Part shown: positions 8,539-17,987 of the stretch, one piece after another | How positions within the stretch are numbered: position 1 is the first letter of the stretch | Layout: every line of letters starts with the position of its first letter | Assembly: GCA_947459195.1 (NCBI GenBank) | Contig: CANHCS010000001.1 | Coordinates: 33,391-97,390 of the forward strand | Length of the DNA stretch: 64,000 nucleotides | DNA from: Sphingobacteriaceae bacterium | GTDB taxonomy: Bacteria > Bacteroidota > Bacteroidia > Sphingobacteriales > Sphingobacteriaceae | Reading direction: 5' to 3' | Program-made: the position numbers and the translations under genes | Notes under the pieces: generated by a model | What the model was told of the DNA's origin: nothing | What the model saw: the letters and a program-made list of their open reading frames with translations, nothing else | Database searches by the model: none

Positions 8539-10500
8539 TTTTTGTATCGTTTCCTGGAGTCGTGCCTTCGCCAAAAACTGATCTTCCAAGGCCTTGCTCA
8601 TGGGGATGGCGGTATCAAGGCTGGCGCAACGCATCACCGGGGCATCGAGGCTTTCGAAGGCATGTTCGGCAATATAAGCGCTCAATTCCGCTCCAAAGCC
8701 ATTGCAAAGCGTGTCTTCGTGCAGGATGAGTACCTTGCCTGTTTTGTGGACCGTTGTCAATACCGCCTCGGTATCCCAAGGTTGTAAACTTCTCAAATCT
8801 AGCAGATCTGCGCTGATCTCCAGATGCTGATCCAGATACTCGAGCGCCCAGTGTACTCCCAATCCGTAAGTGATGATGGAAACTTGATCGCCACTGCGCA
8901 ACAATCGTGCTTTGCCAATTTCAGTGGTATAGTAATCATCGAAAATAGGTTCTGAAATACCACGGTACAAAAACTTATGCTCAAAATATAAGACCGGATT
9001 GGGGTCTTCAATGGCCGAAAGCAATAAGCCTTTAGCATCCGAAGGGAAGGCAGGGTACACCACTTTTAAACCCGGCGTTTTGGTAAACCAGGCCTCATTG
9101 CTTTGTGAGTGAAAAGGACCGGCCCCGGTACCGGCTCCGGTTGGCATGCGTATTACCACATCGGCCTGTTGGCCCCAGCGGTAATGTGTTTTAGCCAGGT
9201 TGTTTACAATTTGGTTGAAGCCACAGCTTACAAAATCGGCAAACTGCATCTCCATGATGGCCTTGTATCCGTTAATAGACAAGCCCAAAGCCGCCCCCAC
9301 AATGGCCGATTCGCAGATAGGGGTATTCCGCACCCGTTCCTTCCCAAATTCTTCCACAAATCCCTGGGTAATCTTAAAGGCGCCGCCGTACTCTGCAATA
9401 TCTTGTCCCATAATCACCAGTTCCGGAAACTTTTGCATACCTGCTCTTAGCCCATCGCTGATGGCATCGATATAACGTTTCTCGGTTTGAGTTCCGCTTG
9501 CGCTGATGATGGGCGCTCTGCCGGGTGCATACATGTCATCAAGCTCCAATTTTGCATCAGGTTCCACATCGGGCATGGCAAAAACAGCTTCTACATCCTG
9601 CTCTATTTCCTGTTTAAATTGTGCCCGGATGTTTTCAATATCGCTTTCATCAAGAATGCATTCCTCTAACAAATAATCCTCAAAATTTTGGAGTGGATCT
9701 TTCTCTGCCCAAATTTCGAACAACGCTTGCGGAACATATTTGGTACCTGAAGCTTCCTCGTGCCCACGCATGCGGAAGGTTTTGCATTCCACCAATACCG
9801 GCCTCGGATTTTTCCGAATGTCTTCGGCAAGTTCGTGGATGGTATGGTACACTTCGAGTACATTATTACCATCGATGAGTCGACCTTCCATGCCATAGCC
9901 TTTGGCCCGGTCTACCAGATTTTCGCAACGGTATTGCTCATTGGTAGGTGTAGAAAGTCCGTATCCATTGTTTTCAATGATGAATATGACCGGTAAATCC
10001 CAAACCGCTGCTACGTTGAGCGCCTCATGAAAATCACCTTCGCTGGTGGCTCCTTCGCCGGTATATACGAGGGTTACCTTCTCCTGTTGCCGTAATTTAT
10101 CTGCAAGGGCAATCCCATCGGCCAGGGCCATTTGTGGTCCCAGGTGAGAGATCATGCCTATGATTTTATAATCTTGTGTGCCAAAATGGAAAGAGCGGTC
10201 GCGACCTTTGGTAAACCCTGCGGCCTTACCTTGCCATTGAGCCATCAATCTGCTCAGTTGAATACCCCTTGAAGTAAATACACCGAGGTTACGGTGCATG
10301 GGCAGTATGTATTCATCTGCTTTGAGTGCCAGGGTGCTGCCCACGGCGATGGCCTCCTGGCCAATTCCTGAAAACCATTTGCCAATTCTTCCCTGACGCA
10401 AGAGGATGAGCATTTTTTCCTCAATCATGCGTGGTTTGAGGAGCTGCTGGTAGAAGTGCAGCAGTTGCTGGTCGTCTAGGTGCTTGCGGTCGAACTGCAT
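8524..10500 (-). CDS. 2-oxoacid dehydrogenase E1, fused alpha and beta subunits
   Basis: The thiamine-diphosphate E1 component decarboxylates a 2-oxoacid and loads the acyl group on E2. The 658 residues are an alpha half (1 to about 330) followed by a beta half (about 340 to 658). The alpha half carries the ThDP motif GEGATSEGD (148-156) with NN at 177-178. The beta half shows IMGQDIAEYGGAF and MPTGAGTGAGPFHSQS. Fused E1 of this type is widespread in Bacteroidota and usually labelled branched-chain 2-oxoacid (2-oxoisovalerate) dehydrogenase E1, though pyruvate or acetoin types cannot be ruled out from sequence alone. No E2 or E3 gene lies in the window. lutB is 32 nt upstream in the same direction. 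Confidence 0.88.
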   Translation of the reverse strand: MQFDRKHLDDQQLLHFYQQLLKPRMIEEKMLILLRQGRIGKWFSGIGQEAIAVGSTLALKADEYILPMHRNLGVFTSRGIQLSRLMAQWQGKAAGFTKGRDRSFHFGTQDYKIIGMISHLGPQMALADGIALADKLRQQEKVTLVYTGEGATSEGDFHEALNVAAVWDLPVIFIIENNGYGLSTPTNEQYRCENLVDRAKGYGMEGRLIDGNNVLEVYHTIHELAEDIRKNPRPVLVECKTFRMRGHEEASGTKYVPQALFEIWAEKDPLQNFEDYLLEECILDESDIENIRAQFKQEIEQDVEAVFAMPDVEPDAKLELDDMYAPGRAPIISASGTQTEKRYIDAISDGLRAGMQKFPELVIMGQDIAEYGGAFKITQGFVEEFGKERVRNTPICESAIVGAALGLSINGYKAIMEMQFADFVSCGFNQIVNNLAKTHYRWGQQADVVIRMPTGAGTGAGPFHSQSNEAWFTKTPGLKVVYPAFPSDAKGLLLSAIEDPNPVLYFEHKFLYRGISEPIFDDYYTTEIGKARLLRSGDQVSIITYGLGVHWALEYLDQHLEISADLLDLRSLQPWDTEAVLTTVHKTGKVLILHEDTLCNGFGAELSAYIAEHAFESLDAPVMRCASLDTAIPMSKALEDQFLAKARLQETIQKLLAY

Positions 10501-10532
10501 TTGTTTTTCTTTGGCGTGTTGGCGGTCTAGGC

Positions 10533-11921
10533 TTAGGAGATTTTGTTTTCGTGCTCAGCCAGCCATTGTTTGCTGAAAGATTGGGGTGCTACTTCGGGTA
10601 AACTTCGATGCGTGCCCCAGCCCTTGCTGAAAAACTTTTGCATGATCTTGTTCTTCCACTTTCCGCTCAACAGATCCATGGTTTTGCGTTTGAGCATGCC
10701 TTTTTTCCAGGCAAACCAGGCCCAGCCTTCAATTTTATTATTCAGTCCCTCTTTTACGGCATCTCTGCGATTCAAGAGAAGCATTTTATGAATATCGATC
10801 TTCACCGGACATACTTCCGTACATTTACCGCAGAGGCTCGAAGCATAACTCAAATGCTTGAAAGTTTCCATACCCTGCATGTGCGGGGTAATCACCGATC
10901 CAATGGGGCCGCTGTAGGTAGTTTCGTAAGTGTGTCCGCCAATGTTTTTATAGATGGGGCAAGCGTTTAAACAAGCACCACAGCGAATGCAATACAAACC
11001 CTGACGCTGGTCTTTTTGAGCGAGTAAATCGCTACGACCATTGTCGAGCAAAATCACATACATCTCTTCCGGTCCATCGCTTTCATGTGGCTGTTTGGGT
11101 CCACCCAAAATGGTATTGTAAACAGTCAAATTTTGACCGGTACCATGACTGGAGAGCAGGGGCCAAAAAAGGTCGAGGTCGGCCATGGAGGGAATCATTT
11201 TCTCTATGCCCACCACCGCGATGTGTATTTTGGGGAAGGTGGTGGTTAAGCGGGTATTGCCTTCATTTTCAGTAACTGCAATGCTGCCCGAATCGGCAAT
11301 GAGGAAATTGGCGCCCGTAATGCCCACATCCGCTTGTGTATATTTCTGACGAAGTAATTCCCGGGCCTTTTGCGTGAGTTGTTCAGGAGTAGCGTCTATC
11401 GCAGTGCCAAATTTCTCGTGAAACAGCTTTGCAATGTCTTCCTTGCTTAGGTGCATGGCGGGAGTAACAATGTGATAGGGTTTTTGCCCAAGTAATTGCA
11501 CAATGTATTCACCTAAATCGCTCTCCAGCGCTTCAATTTGATTTTTCTCAAGAAATTCATTGAGGTGAATTTCTTCGGTGGCCATCGATTTTGATTTAAT
11601 GACTGATTTGGAGCCCGATTTTTTGATGATCTGCAAAATTTCCCGACGTGCTTCCTCCGCATCGTTTGCCCAGATCACTTTACCGCCTTTACGCTGGAAA
11701 TTGGCTTCAAACTCCGGCAATAATTTGTCGAGGTTTTCCATCACTTTCCATTTGATCACATGCGATTTGCGTTTAGCGGTTTCGAGGTTCGCAAATTTCG
11801 ACAAGCCCCTGGCCAAGGCGGCATCGTATTTACCAATATTGTAATTGATAATTTTTCGATGGCCTAAATCAAAGGCTTTCTCAGCACTTTTTTCAATGAA
11901 GGAGGCTGCCGGCATTGTCAT
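10533..11921 (-). CDS. lutB: LutB-like lactate utilisation iron-sulfur protein
   Basis: LutB is the iron-sulfur subunit of the LutABC L-lactate dehydrogenase complex. The 462 residues contain an LUD domain (about 70-300, with GITGANFLIADSGSIAVTENEGN-type core around 200-222) and two 4Fe-4S ferredoxin clusters: Cys311, 314, 317 and 321 (CIRCGACLNACP), then Cys364, 367 and 371 (CGKCTEVCP). All cluster cysteines are present. The length and domain order match LutB/YkgF. No lutA or lutC gene is found beside it, so either they lie elsewhere or the protein works in a different electron-transfer unit. The product starts at an ATG and is followed 32 nt later by the E1 gene. Confidence 0.85.
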   Translation of the reverse strand: MTMPAASFIEKSAEKAFDLGHRKIINYNIGKYDAALARGLSKFANLETAKRKSHVIKWKVMENLDKLLPEFEANFQRKGGKVIWANDAEEARREILQIIKKSGSKSVIKSKSMATEEIHLNEFLEKNQIEALESDLGEYIVQLLGQKPYHIVTPAMHLSKEDIAKLFHEKFGTAIDATPEQLTQKARELLRQKYTQADVGITGANFLIADSGSIAVTENEGNTRLTTTFPKIHIAVVGIEKMIPSMADLDLFWPLLSSHGTGQNLTVYNTILGGPKQPHESDGPEEMYVILLDNGRSDLLAQKDQRQGLYCIRCGACLNACPIYKNIGGHTYETTYSGPIGSVITPHMQGMETFKHLSYASSLCGKCTEVCPVKIDIHKMLLLNRRDAVKEGLNNKIEGWAWFAWKKGMLKRKTMDLLSGKWKNKIMQKFFSKGWGTHRSLPEVAPQSFSKQWLAEHENKIS

Positions 11922-11957
11922 GCAACGAATTTAGGAAAAAGACTGGCAAATGAACAC

Positions 11958-11986
11958 AAAAAAAGCCCCCGGAAAATCCGGAGGCT
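11958..11986 (-). terminator. Intrinsic terminator of the M28 peptidase transcript
   Basis: On the minus strand, AGCCTCCGGA (11986-11977), a short loop and TCCGGGGGCT form a 10-bp stem with one mismatch, followed by seven T. It lies just beyond the M28 stop codon and should end the long minus-strand transcript before lutB. Confidence 0.85.
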
Positions 11987-12009
11987 GAATGATTATTTTT
12001 TAATGACGA

Positions 12010-13590
12010 TTAGCGGTCGGCAGGGAAATCATTTTTCACATCCACCACCGGGGCTTTATCGCGGTTTACAAGATCCCATCCGGTGTAAAAAACTAGTCGG
12101 GCTCGCTTTGTTAAAGCCTCGAAATTGATTTTACCAATCTCATCGCTGGCTTTGTGGTAATCTTCGTGTACACCGTTAAAATAGAATACAATTGGAATGC
12201 CATGTTTGGCGAAGTTATAATGATCAGAACGGTAGTAAATACGCTCCGGATCGTTTGGATCATTGTATTTGTAATCAAAGTTAAGGCGGGTATAAGTTGC
12301 ATTCACATACTCGCTGATCTTGTGTAAATCGGTGCTCAGTTTATCAGAACCAATCACATAAATATAATCCGGATTGTCTTTGTGAGCATCGTCTACACGG
12401 CCAATCATGTCAATATTCAAATTGGCTACCGTTTTATTCAGCGGGAAAACAGGATTGTCAGAGTACCAATCTGAACCCAATAAGCCTTTCTCTTCGCCTA
12501 CCACGGTAAGGAATAAGATGCTGCGACGTGGTCCATTTCCTTCTGCTTTTGCTTTTACAAAGGCTTCCGCAATTTCCAATACACCGGTTGTTCCAGAACC
12601 ATCATCATCGGCACCATTGTGAATTTTATCTACTCCCTCACCATGTACACCCACGTGGTCGTAGTGCGCACTGATTACGATTATCTCATCTTTCAAATCA
12701 GAACCTTCCAGGAAACCTAAAACGTTTTCAGCTTTAACCGCTGTTACATTTGAAACTAAATTCGCCTCAAAAGAGGTTTTGATGGTTTTGCTATCTGCTT
12801 TACCAGCTGCTGCAATTTTAGCCGTTAAGTCGGTAATGCTGCTTTTCGATTTGGCAAGCATTGCATTGGCTACCGATGCCGAAACGGTCATAACCGGAGC
12901 TTGAGTTGGCTGGTTAGCCTTGTCTAAGACCATTCGGGCATTTTTAAGGTAAGCACCCATGCGCTTCACCGTGTTTTCCATATCTGGGTTGAACATGATG
13001 ATCAATGCCGGGTTTTTACTTTGCAGGTTGCGCATGCGTTTGTTGCTATTCCATGTAGAAGCTTTCTCTGTTCCGGTAATGATAGATTTACCATCTACGA
13101 ATGGTTCTTTTTGAGCAGAAAATAAAACTACTTTACCTTTCAGGTCTAAACCTGCCAGTTCATTGAATTTTTCATCTTCAATACCATAACCAACAAAAAC
13201 AATTTCTTTTACCGCTTTATTGGTGTTGATTTTGGAAGTAGAAGCATAAAAGTCTTTAAAGTTTTCGAAGTTCTGTTTGCCTACTTTCAGCGTTGAGTTG
13301 CCCGGTGCTATTTCATTAAGTCCTACTTTTTGAAAATAAGAACCGTTCACAGGCGCTTTCAAGCCTAAGCTTTTGAAATGTGCAGCAATGTATTCTGCCG
13401 CTTTCCAAGCACCCGATTTACCGGTTTCTCTACCTTCGTAGTCATCAGAAGCTAAAATTGACAAGTGCTTATAGGCATCTTCTTTTGTGATACTGCTCCC
13501 GTATTTCAGAGCATTTTTATCCTGAGCCATGCCGTTACTGCTGAGTAGCAGGGCGGCCGCAAGTATTAAAATGGAACCTTTGTGTTTCAT
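12010..13590 (-). CDS. M28 family zinc aminopeptidase, exported
   Basis: M28 enzymes are two-zinc exopeptidases. From the ATG at 13590 the product is 526 residues with a signal peptide (ILILAAALLLSSNGMAQ), so it should act in the periplasm or outside the cell. An inserted PA-like domain (about 110-270) precedes the catalytic part, which shows the metal-binding series HYDHVG, GADDDGSGTTG, VGEEKGLLGS and NIDMIGRVD, and a late SDHYNFAKHGIP. A longer reading frame reaches 13662, but its 24 extra residues would hide the signal peptide and overlap rpiB. It is the last gene before a clear terminator. Substrate cannot be read from the sequence. Confidence 0.9.
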   Translation of the reverse strand: MKHKGSILILAAALLLSSNGMAQDKNALKYGSSITKEDAYKHLSILASDDYEGRETGKSGAWKAAEYIAAHFKSLGLKAPVNGSYFQKVGLNEIAPGNSTLKVGKQNFENFKDFYASTSKINTNKAVKEIVFVGYGIEDEKFNELAGLDLKGKVVLFSAQKEPFVDGKSIITGTEKASTWNSNKRMRNLQSKNPALIIMFNPDMENTVKRMGAYLKNARMVLDKANQPTQAPVMTVSASVANAMLAKSKSSITDLTAKIAAAGKADSKTIKTSFEANLVSNVTAVKAENVLGFLEGSDLKDEIIVISAHYDHVGVHGEGVDKIHNGADDDGSGTTGVLEIAEAFVKAKAEGNGPRRSILFLTVVGEEKGLLGSDWYSDNPVFPLNKTVANLNIDMIGRVDDAHKDNPDYIYVIGSDKLSTDLHKISEYVNATYTRLNFDYKYNDPNDPERIYYRSDHYNFAKHGIPIVFYFNGVHEDYHKASDEIGKINFEALTKRARLVFYTGWDLVNRDKAPVVDVKNDFPADR

Positions 13591-13615
13591 GTTTATGATT
13601 TTGGTTAAGATTGAT

Positions 13616-14053
13616 TTAACAAGAAATTTTATCGACCCGATTTTGGTGTCTTCCACCATCAAAACCGGTATTCAGAAATTTATCGGCGATCTTTATCGCA
13701 GTTTCAGGAGTTACAAAACGGGCCGGGATACAAAGCACATTTGCATTGTTATGCTGACGGGCAAGTTCTGCAATTTCTTCTGTCCAGCAAAGCGCTGCTC
13801 TAATTCCCTGATGTTTATTTGCCGTAATGGCTACACCGTTGGCACTACCGCAGAGGAGAATGCCCAGGTCGTATTCACCATTTTCAACCGCCGCTGCCAC
13901 GGGATGTGAAAAATCAGGATAGTCTACAGAATCTGTGCTGTAGGTTCCGAAATCTTTCAGCTCAAAATGGTGCAAATGTTTTTTAAGCAGTTCTTTGTAA
14001 TCAAAGCCTGCATGGTCTGCTCCAATAGCAATTCTCTGTTTCCAAGTTGACAT
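13616..14053 (-). CDS. rpiB: Ribose-5-phosphate isomerase B
   Basis: RpiB interconverts ribose 5-phosphate and ribulose 5-phosphate in the pentose phosphate pathway. The 145 residues start with IAIGADHAGFDYKE, followed by the phosphate and active-site segments SVDYPDFSHPVA and LLCGSANGVAITANK, where the Cys is the expected catalytic base. The usual CGTGxG is CGSANG here, a mild variant. The ATG at 14053 is preferred to a TTG directly before it. Located between tatC and the M28 peptidase on the minus strand. Confidence 0.93.
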   Translation of the reverse strand: MSTWKQRIAIGADHAGFDYKELLKKHLHHFELKDFGTYSTDSVDYPDFSHPVAAAVENGEYDLGILLCGSANGVAITANKHQGIRAALCWTEEIAELARQHNNANVLCIPARFVTPETAIKIADKFLNTGFDGGRHQNRVDKISC

Positions 14054-14112
14054 CAATCAAATGTATGATTTTCATCGAAATTAAATCGTAAAAATTTTGA
14101 TGGGAGAATCGA

Positions 14113-14982
14113 TTAGTTCTGGTAAAACTCCAATTCTTTTTGCTTCCGTTTCTTCTCTACCTTGCCCGATACGATGATACTGATCTCATAAAGTAAGAAA
14201 AGCGGTAAGCTCACCGTGAACATGGTAAACAAGTCGGGAGTGGGCGTAACTATTGCCGCAATAATAAGGATGATGACCGTAGCATACCTGCGACTGTTGC
14301 GCATGAATTGCGGGGTCATGACGCCCAATTTAGATAGGATGTAAATTACGATGGGCAATTCGAAAATAATACCTGTACCCAGTGTAAGTGTGGCCACTGT
14401 GGAGAGATATGAATCGATGGTAATGTTATTGACGATGTATGCACTCACCGTATAGTTGGCCAGGAAATTGACCGAGAGCGGTGCGATGATGTAGTAACCG
14501 AATAAAATCCCTAAAACAAATAATAAGCTGGCATAAAACACAAAACCACTTGCCGATTTACGTTCATTTTCGTGCAAAGCCGGTTTCACAAATCGCCAGA
14601 GTTCCCAAAGCAGGTAAGGGAAACCGAGTACAATACCGATGATCAACGATGAATTCATTTGCAGGGTAAACTGACCTGCCATTTCGGTATTGATGATGTT
14701 GAAAGGAATTTCTTTGATACAAAAATCGGCTTCCAAGCTGAACTTGTCAGCCAAAACGCACATCATCCGATAAGTCCAAAAGGAAGGATTCTTAGGCCCC
14801 ATCACGATCTGATTAAAGATCACATCGTAATAAATAAAAGCCAGTGCGGTGACAGAAACGATCACGAGAGCGGAACGCACCAAGTGCATTCTCAGCGATG
14901 CCAAGTGGCCAAAAAACGACATTTCCTCTTCGAGATTTGCCCTTACTTTTTTGGGTTTGCTATTGGCCTGCTCTTCGCTCAT
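14113..14982 (-). CDS. tatC: Sec-independent protein translocase TatC
   Basis: TatC is the multispanning receptor of the twin-arginine translocase and recognises folded substrates at the inner membrane. The product is 289 residues, slightly longer than usual because of a charged N-terminus and an insertion after the first helix. It shows the cytoplasmic FFGHLASLRMHLVRS start (family: HLxELR), FPYLLWELWRFVKPALHENERK after helix 2, and about six membrane segments, including FELPIVIYILSKLGVMTP and IVTPTPDLFTM. Directly downstream of accC (6-nt gap). No tatA is seen in the window. Confidence 0.95.
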   Translation of the reverse strand: MSEEQANSKPKKVRANLEEEMSFFGHLASLRMHLVRSALVIVSVTALAFIYYDVIFNQIVMGPKNPSFWTYRMMCVLADKFSLEADFCIKEIPFNIINTEMAGQFTLQMNSSLIIGIVLGFPYLLWELWRFVKPALHENERKSASGFVFYASLLFVLGILFGYYIIAPLSVNFLANYTVSAYIVNNITIDSYLSTVATLTLGTGIIFELPIVIYILSKLGVMTPQFMRNSRRYATVIILIIAAIVTPTPDLFTMFTVSLPLFLLYEISIIVSGKVEKKRKQKELEFYQN

Positions 14983-14988
14983 GTTTCC

Positions 14989-16329
14989 TTATTCCTTGAT
15001 TTCGAAGGTCTCCATAAACTTCGTGGTAAACTCACCTTTTCTGAAGTTTGGATCTTTCATTAAACGCTGGTGGAAAGGAATGGTAGTTTTAATACCTTCA
15101 ATTACAAATTCGCTCAAAGCTCTTTCCATCTTGTTGATCGCTTCTTCGCGGGTTTGAGCCACGCAGATCAACTTGGCGATCATGGAATCGTAATTAGGTG
15201 GAATTTGATAACCGGCATACACATGGGTATCTACACGAACCCCATGGCCACCCGGTGAGTGGAAGTTTTTGATGGCTCCAGGTGCCGGGCGGAAACCGTT
15301 AAAAGGATCTTCCGCATTGATACGGCACTCGATGGCGAACATTGCTGGCTCGTAATTTTTCCCACTGATAGGTTCACCGGCAGCCACTTTAATTTGTTCT
15401 TTAATCAAATCGTAATTGATCACCTCTTCAGTTACGGGATGCTCTACCTGAATACGAGTATTCATCTCCATGAAGTAGAAATTTCGGTGTTTGTCGACCA
15501 GGAACTCAATGGTACCAGCACCTTCGTAATTTACGGCTTGCGCACCTTTGATGGCTGCTTCACCCATTTTCTTACGCAATTCTGGCGTCATAAAAGGAGA
15601 AGGAGATTCTTCTACTAGTTTTTGGTGACGACGCTGAATGGAACAATCACGCTCAGAGAGGTGACAAGCTTTACCGAACTGATCACCAACAATTTGTATC
15701 TCTATGTGTCGGGGATCTTCTACAAACTTCTCTAAGTAGATACCGTCGTTACCGAAGGCAGCTCCTGCTTCCTGACGGGCCGAATCCCAGGCTGGTTCAA
15801 ATTCTTCATCTTTCCAAACAATCCGCATCCCTCGGCCACCACCACCGGCAGTCGCTTTGAGGATGATGGGATAACCAATTTCGTTGGCGATTTTAATTCC
15901 CTCTTTCACATCGCTTAGTAAACCATCTGAGCCCGGAATGGTGGGAACGCCCGCCTTTTTCATGGTGTCTTTAGCCGAGGCTTTGTCGCCCATGGCATTG
16001 ATCTGTTCAGGAGTAGCGCCGATAAATTTAATGCCGTAATCGCGGCAAATGGCAGAAAATTTGGCATTTTCAGATAAAAATCCGTAGCCTGGATGGATGG
16101 CATCGGCATTGGTTAGCTCTGCAGCTGCAATGATATTTGGGATACTTAAATAAGAATCTTTACTGGGTGGAGGGCCTATACAAACCGCCTCATCTGCAAA
16201 GCGAACATGTAAACTTTCCCGATCGGCAGTTGAGTAAACTGCAACGGTTTTGATACCCATCTCCTTACAGGTACGGATGATACGTAAAGCAATCTCTCCA
16301 CGGTTGGCAATTAATATTTTCTTGAACAT
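14989..16329 (-). CDS. accC: Acetyl-CoA carboxylase biotin carboxylase subunit
   Basis: AccC uses ATP and bicarbonate to carboxylate the biotin of AccB, the first step of fatty acid synthesis. Length (446) is normal. Seen in order: [18 protein letters not shown] (N-terminal PreATP-grasp), [13 protein letters not shown], the glycine-rich ATP loop [12 protein letters not shown] (about 159-170), [14 protein letters not shown] and the C-terminal domain with [11 protein letters not shown]-like residues ([13 protein letters not shown]). Downstream of accB, separated by 99 nt that hold an inverted-repeat cluster. tatC follows closely. Part of the fatty-acid gene block. Confidence 0.97.
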   Translation of the reverse strand: MFKKILIANRGEIALRIIRTCKEMGIKTVAVYSTADRESLHVRFADEAVCIGPPPSKDSYLSIPNIIAAAELTNADAIHPGYGFLSENAKFSAICRDYGIKFIGATPEQINAMGDKASAKDTMKKAGVPTIPGSDGLLSDVKEGIKIANEIGYPIILKATAGGGGRGMRIVWKDEEFEPAWDSARQEAGAAFGNDGIYLEKFVEDPRHIEIQIVGDQFGKACHLSERDCSIQRRHQKLVEESPSPFMTPELRKKMGEAAIKGAQAVNYEGAGTIEFLVDKHRNFYFMEMNTRIQVEHPVTEEVINYDLIKEQIKVAAGEPISGKNYEPAMFAIECRINAEDPFNGFRPAPGAIKNFHSPGGHGVRVDTHVYAGYQIPPNYDSMIAKLICVAQTREEAINKMERALSEFVIEGIKTTIPFHQRLMKDPNFRKGEFTTKFMETFEIKE

Positions 16330-16345
16330 GATATCCGATTAATCG

Positions 16346-16424
16346 ATTTGTCGATTTGCCAATTTGTCGATTAGATAATTTGTCAAGTTAATGGACAAAT
16401 GAAAGAATGGACAAATAGACAAAT
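16346..16424. repeat. Cluster of inverted ATTTGTC / GACAAAT heptamers between accB and accC
   Basis: ATTTGTC occurs at 16346, 16362 and 16378, with a one-base variant at 16354; its complement GACAAAT occurs at 16394, 16410 and 16418. The two sets face each other and could fold into a long imperfect hairpin in the accB-accC intergenic RNA. It may be a repetitive extragenic palindrome or an mRNA-stability or attenuation element. No coding sequence is present here. Confidence 0.65.
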
Positions 16425-16428
16425 TTAA

Positions 16429-16911
16429 TTAGGCTGGTTCTACCAGGAATAATGGCTGGTCGTATTCAATCGGACTGGCATTATCTACCAGAACTTTTAC
16501 AATACGCCCCGAAACTTCAGATTCAATTTCGTTAAATAATTTCATGGCCTCTACAATGCACAATACCTGACCGGGCTTAATTTCATCACCTACATTAACA
16601 AATACCGGTTTATCGGGGCTCGATGAGCGATAGAAGGTTCCAATCATTGGCGATTTTACGGTAATATAATTACTCTCATCAGCTGCAGGGTTAGCTACTG
16701 GAGCAGCAGGTGCCGGAGCAATGGGCGCAGCCGGTGCAGCAACCTGAGGGGCCATAGCTACCGGAGCAGCAGCAGGAATAGTGGCATTCACTACTGTTGG
16801 TGCCTGGTTGGTTTTTATGGTGATTTTAAAATCCTTTTCCTCAATGGAAACCTCATTTACGCCAGATTTATGTACGAACTTAATGAGTTCCTGAATTTGT
16901 TTGATGTCCAT
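16429..16911 (-). CDS. accB: Acetyl-CoA carboxylase biotin carboxyl carrier protein
   Basis: AccB carries the biotin that AccC carboxylates. The 160 residues have the normal three parts: an N-terminal helix (IKQIQELIKFVHKSG), an Ala/Pro-rich linker at about 35-75, and a C-terminal biotinyl domain with the modification site CIVEAMKLFNEIE (Lys of EAMK) and SPMIGTFYRSSSPDKP. It lies upstream of accC as is usual. A -7-like box 41 nt before its start suggests its own promoter in addition to read-through from fabH. Confidence 0.97.
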   Translation of the reverse strand: MDIKQIQELIKFVHKSGVNEVSIEEKDFKITIKTNQAPTVVNATIPAAAPVAMAPQVAAPAAPIAPAPAAPVANPAADESNYITVKSPMIGTFYRSSSPDKPVFVNVGDEIKPGQVLCIVEAMKLFNEIESEVSGRIVKVLVDNASPIEYDQPLFLVEPA

Positions 16912-16951
16912 GTTTTTGGGATTAATTCAAATTCTTGTTTTGATCAGGATT

Positions 16952-16959
16952 CAAAAATA
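16952..16959 (-). promoter_or_regulatory. Possible -7 promoter element of accBC
   Basis: On the minus strand this reads TATTTTTG, a full match to TAnnTTTG, 41 nt before the accB start. No clear TTTG stands about 20 nt further upstream, so the -33 element is weak. Confidence 0.4.
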
Positions 16960-16990
16960 GAAATAAATATTAAGAAAACGTTTCGACGGC

Positions 16991-17980
16991 TTAATAAGCC
17001 CATTTCAGGTACACAGAACCCCAGGTAAAACCTCCACCAAAGGCAGCTAATATCAGGGTATCACCTTTTTTCAATTGGCTTTCCCACTCGGCTAAGCACA
17101 AAGGAATGGTCCCATTGGTGGTATTGCCATATTTTTCGATGTTTACCATCACTTTTTCAGGTCCAACGCCCATTCGGTTAGCAGTGGCATCGATGATTCT
17201 TTTATTGGCCTGATGCGGAACTAACCAAGCCACCTCATCGGCTGTCAAGTGGTTGCGTTCCATGATTTCGGCAGCAACATCGGCCATATTAGTTACGGCA
17301 AATTTAAATACCGCCTGGCCTTCCTGGTAGGCAAAATGTTCACGGGCATCCACTGTTGCATGGCTTGCCGGTTTGGCAGATCCACCTGCTTTTTGGTGTA
17401 AATAAACCCGGCCCGATCCATCACTTTTTAAGATGGAGTCCATCACGCCTAAATTTTCGGAATTAGGCTCCAGTAATACAGCTCCGCAGCCGTCGCCAAA
17501 GATGATGCAGGTTTGTCGATCTTCATAGTCGATGATCGACGACATTTTATCGCCACCAATTACTAAAACTTTTTTGTGTTTACCTGTTTCTATGAACTGA
17601 GCGCCAGTGCTTAATCCGTAAATAAAGCCCGAGCAGGCAGCATTTAAATCAAATCCCCAGGCGTTTTTTGCTCCAATTTTATCAGCTAAAATATTCGCGG
17701 TAGCCGGAAAAGGCATATCTGGCGTAGTGGTGCAAAAAATAATGAGCTCAATTTCTTCGGCAGAGATGCCTCTTTTTTTCAGTAAGCCTTCAACTGCCGG
17801 AACGGCCATATCGGAAGTACCTAATCCTTCACCTTTTAAGATGTGACGTTCTTTGATACCTGTACGGGTGGTAATCCATTCATCGTTGGTATCAACCATA
17901 CTTTCCAATTCTTTATTGGTAAGGATATAATCTGGAACGTAAGCATTTACTGCAGTGATGGCAGCATGAATTTTTTGCAT
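16991..17980 (-). CDS. fabH: 3-oxoacyl-ACP synthase III
   Basis: FabH condenses acetyl-CoA (or a branched acyl-CoA) with malonyl-ACP to start fatty acid synthesis. From the ATG at 17980 the product has 329 residues, the usual length. The triad is visible: Cys in [13 protein letters not shown] (about 113), His in [11 protein letters not shown] (about 250) and Asn in [12 protein letters not shown] (about 280). A TTG 39 nt upstream would add 13 residues and run into plsX; the ATG is better. plsX ends 7 nt before the start, the classic plsX-fabH pair. Confidence 0.97.
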   Translation of the reverse strand: MQKIHAAITAVNAYVPDYILTNKELESMVDTNDEWITTRTGIKERHILKGEGLGTSDMAVPAVEGLLKKRGISAEEIELIIFCTTTPDMPFPATANILADKIGAKNAWGFDLNAACSGFIYGLSTGAQFIETGKHKKVLVIGGDKMSSIIDYEDRQTCIIFGDGCGAVLLEPNSENLGVMDSILKSDGSGRVYLHQKAGGSAKPASHATVDAREHFAYQEGQAVFKFAVTNMADVAAEIMERNHLTADEVAWLVPHQANKRIIDATANRMGVGPEKVMVNIEKYGNTTNGTIPLCLAEWESQLKKGDTLILAAFGGGFTWGSVYLKWAY

Positions 17981-17987
17981 GATTGGT

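Noticed and set aside
8542-9996. Plus-strand frames over the E1 dehydrogenase
   Set aside because: Antisense to a clear 658-residue enzyme; no motifs and high Cys/His/Arg content typical of shadows.
13616-14053. rpiB variant CGSANG as evidence of a broken enzyme
   Set aside because: Catalytic Cys and other residues are kept, and similar variants occur in Bacteroidota.
16346-16424. Could the heptamer cluster be a CRISPR array?
   Set aside because: Units are only 7 bases, with no spacers of regular length, no leader and no cas genes.
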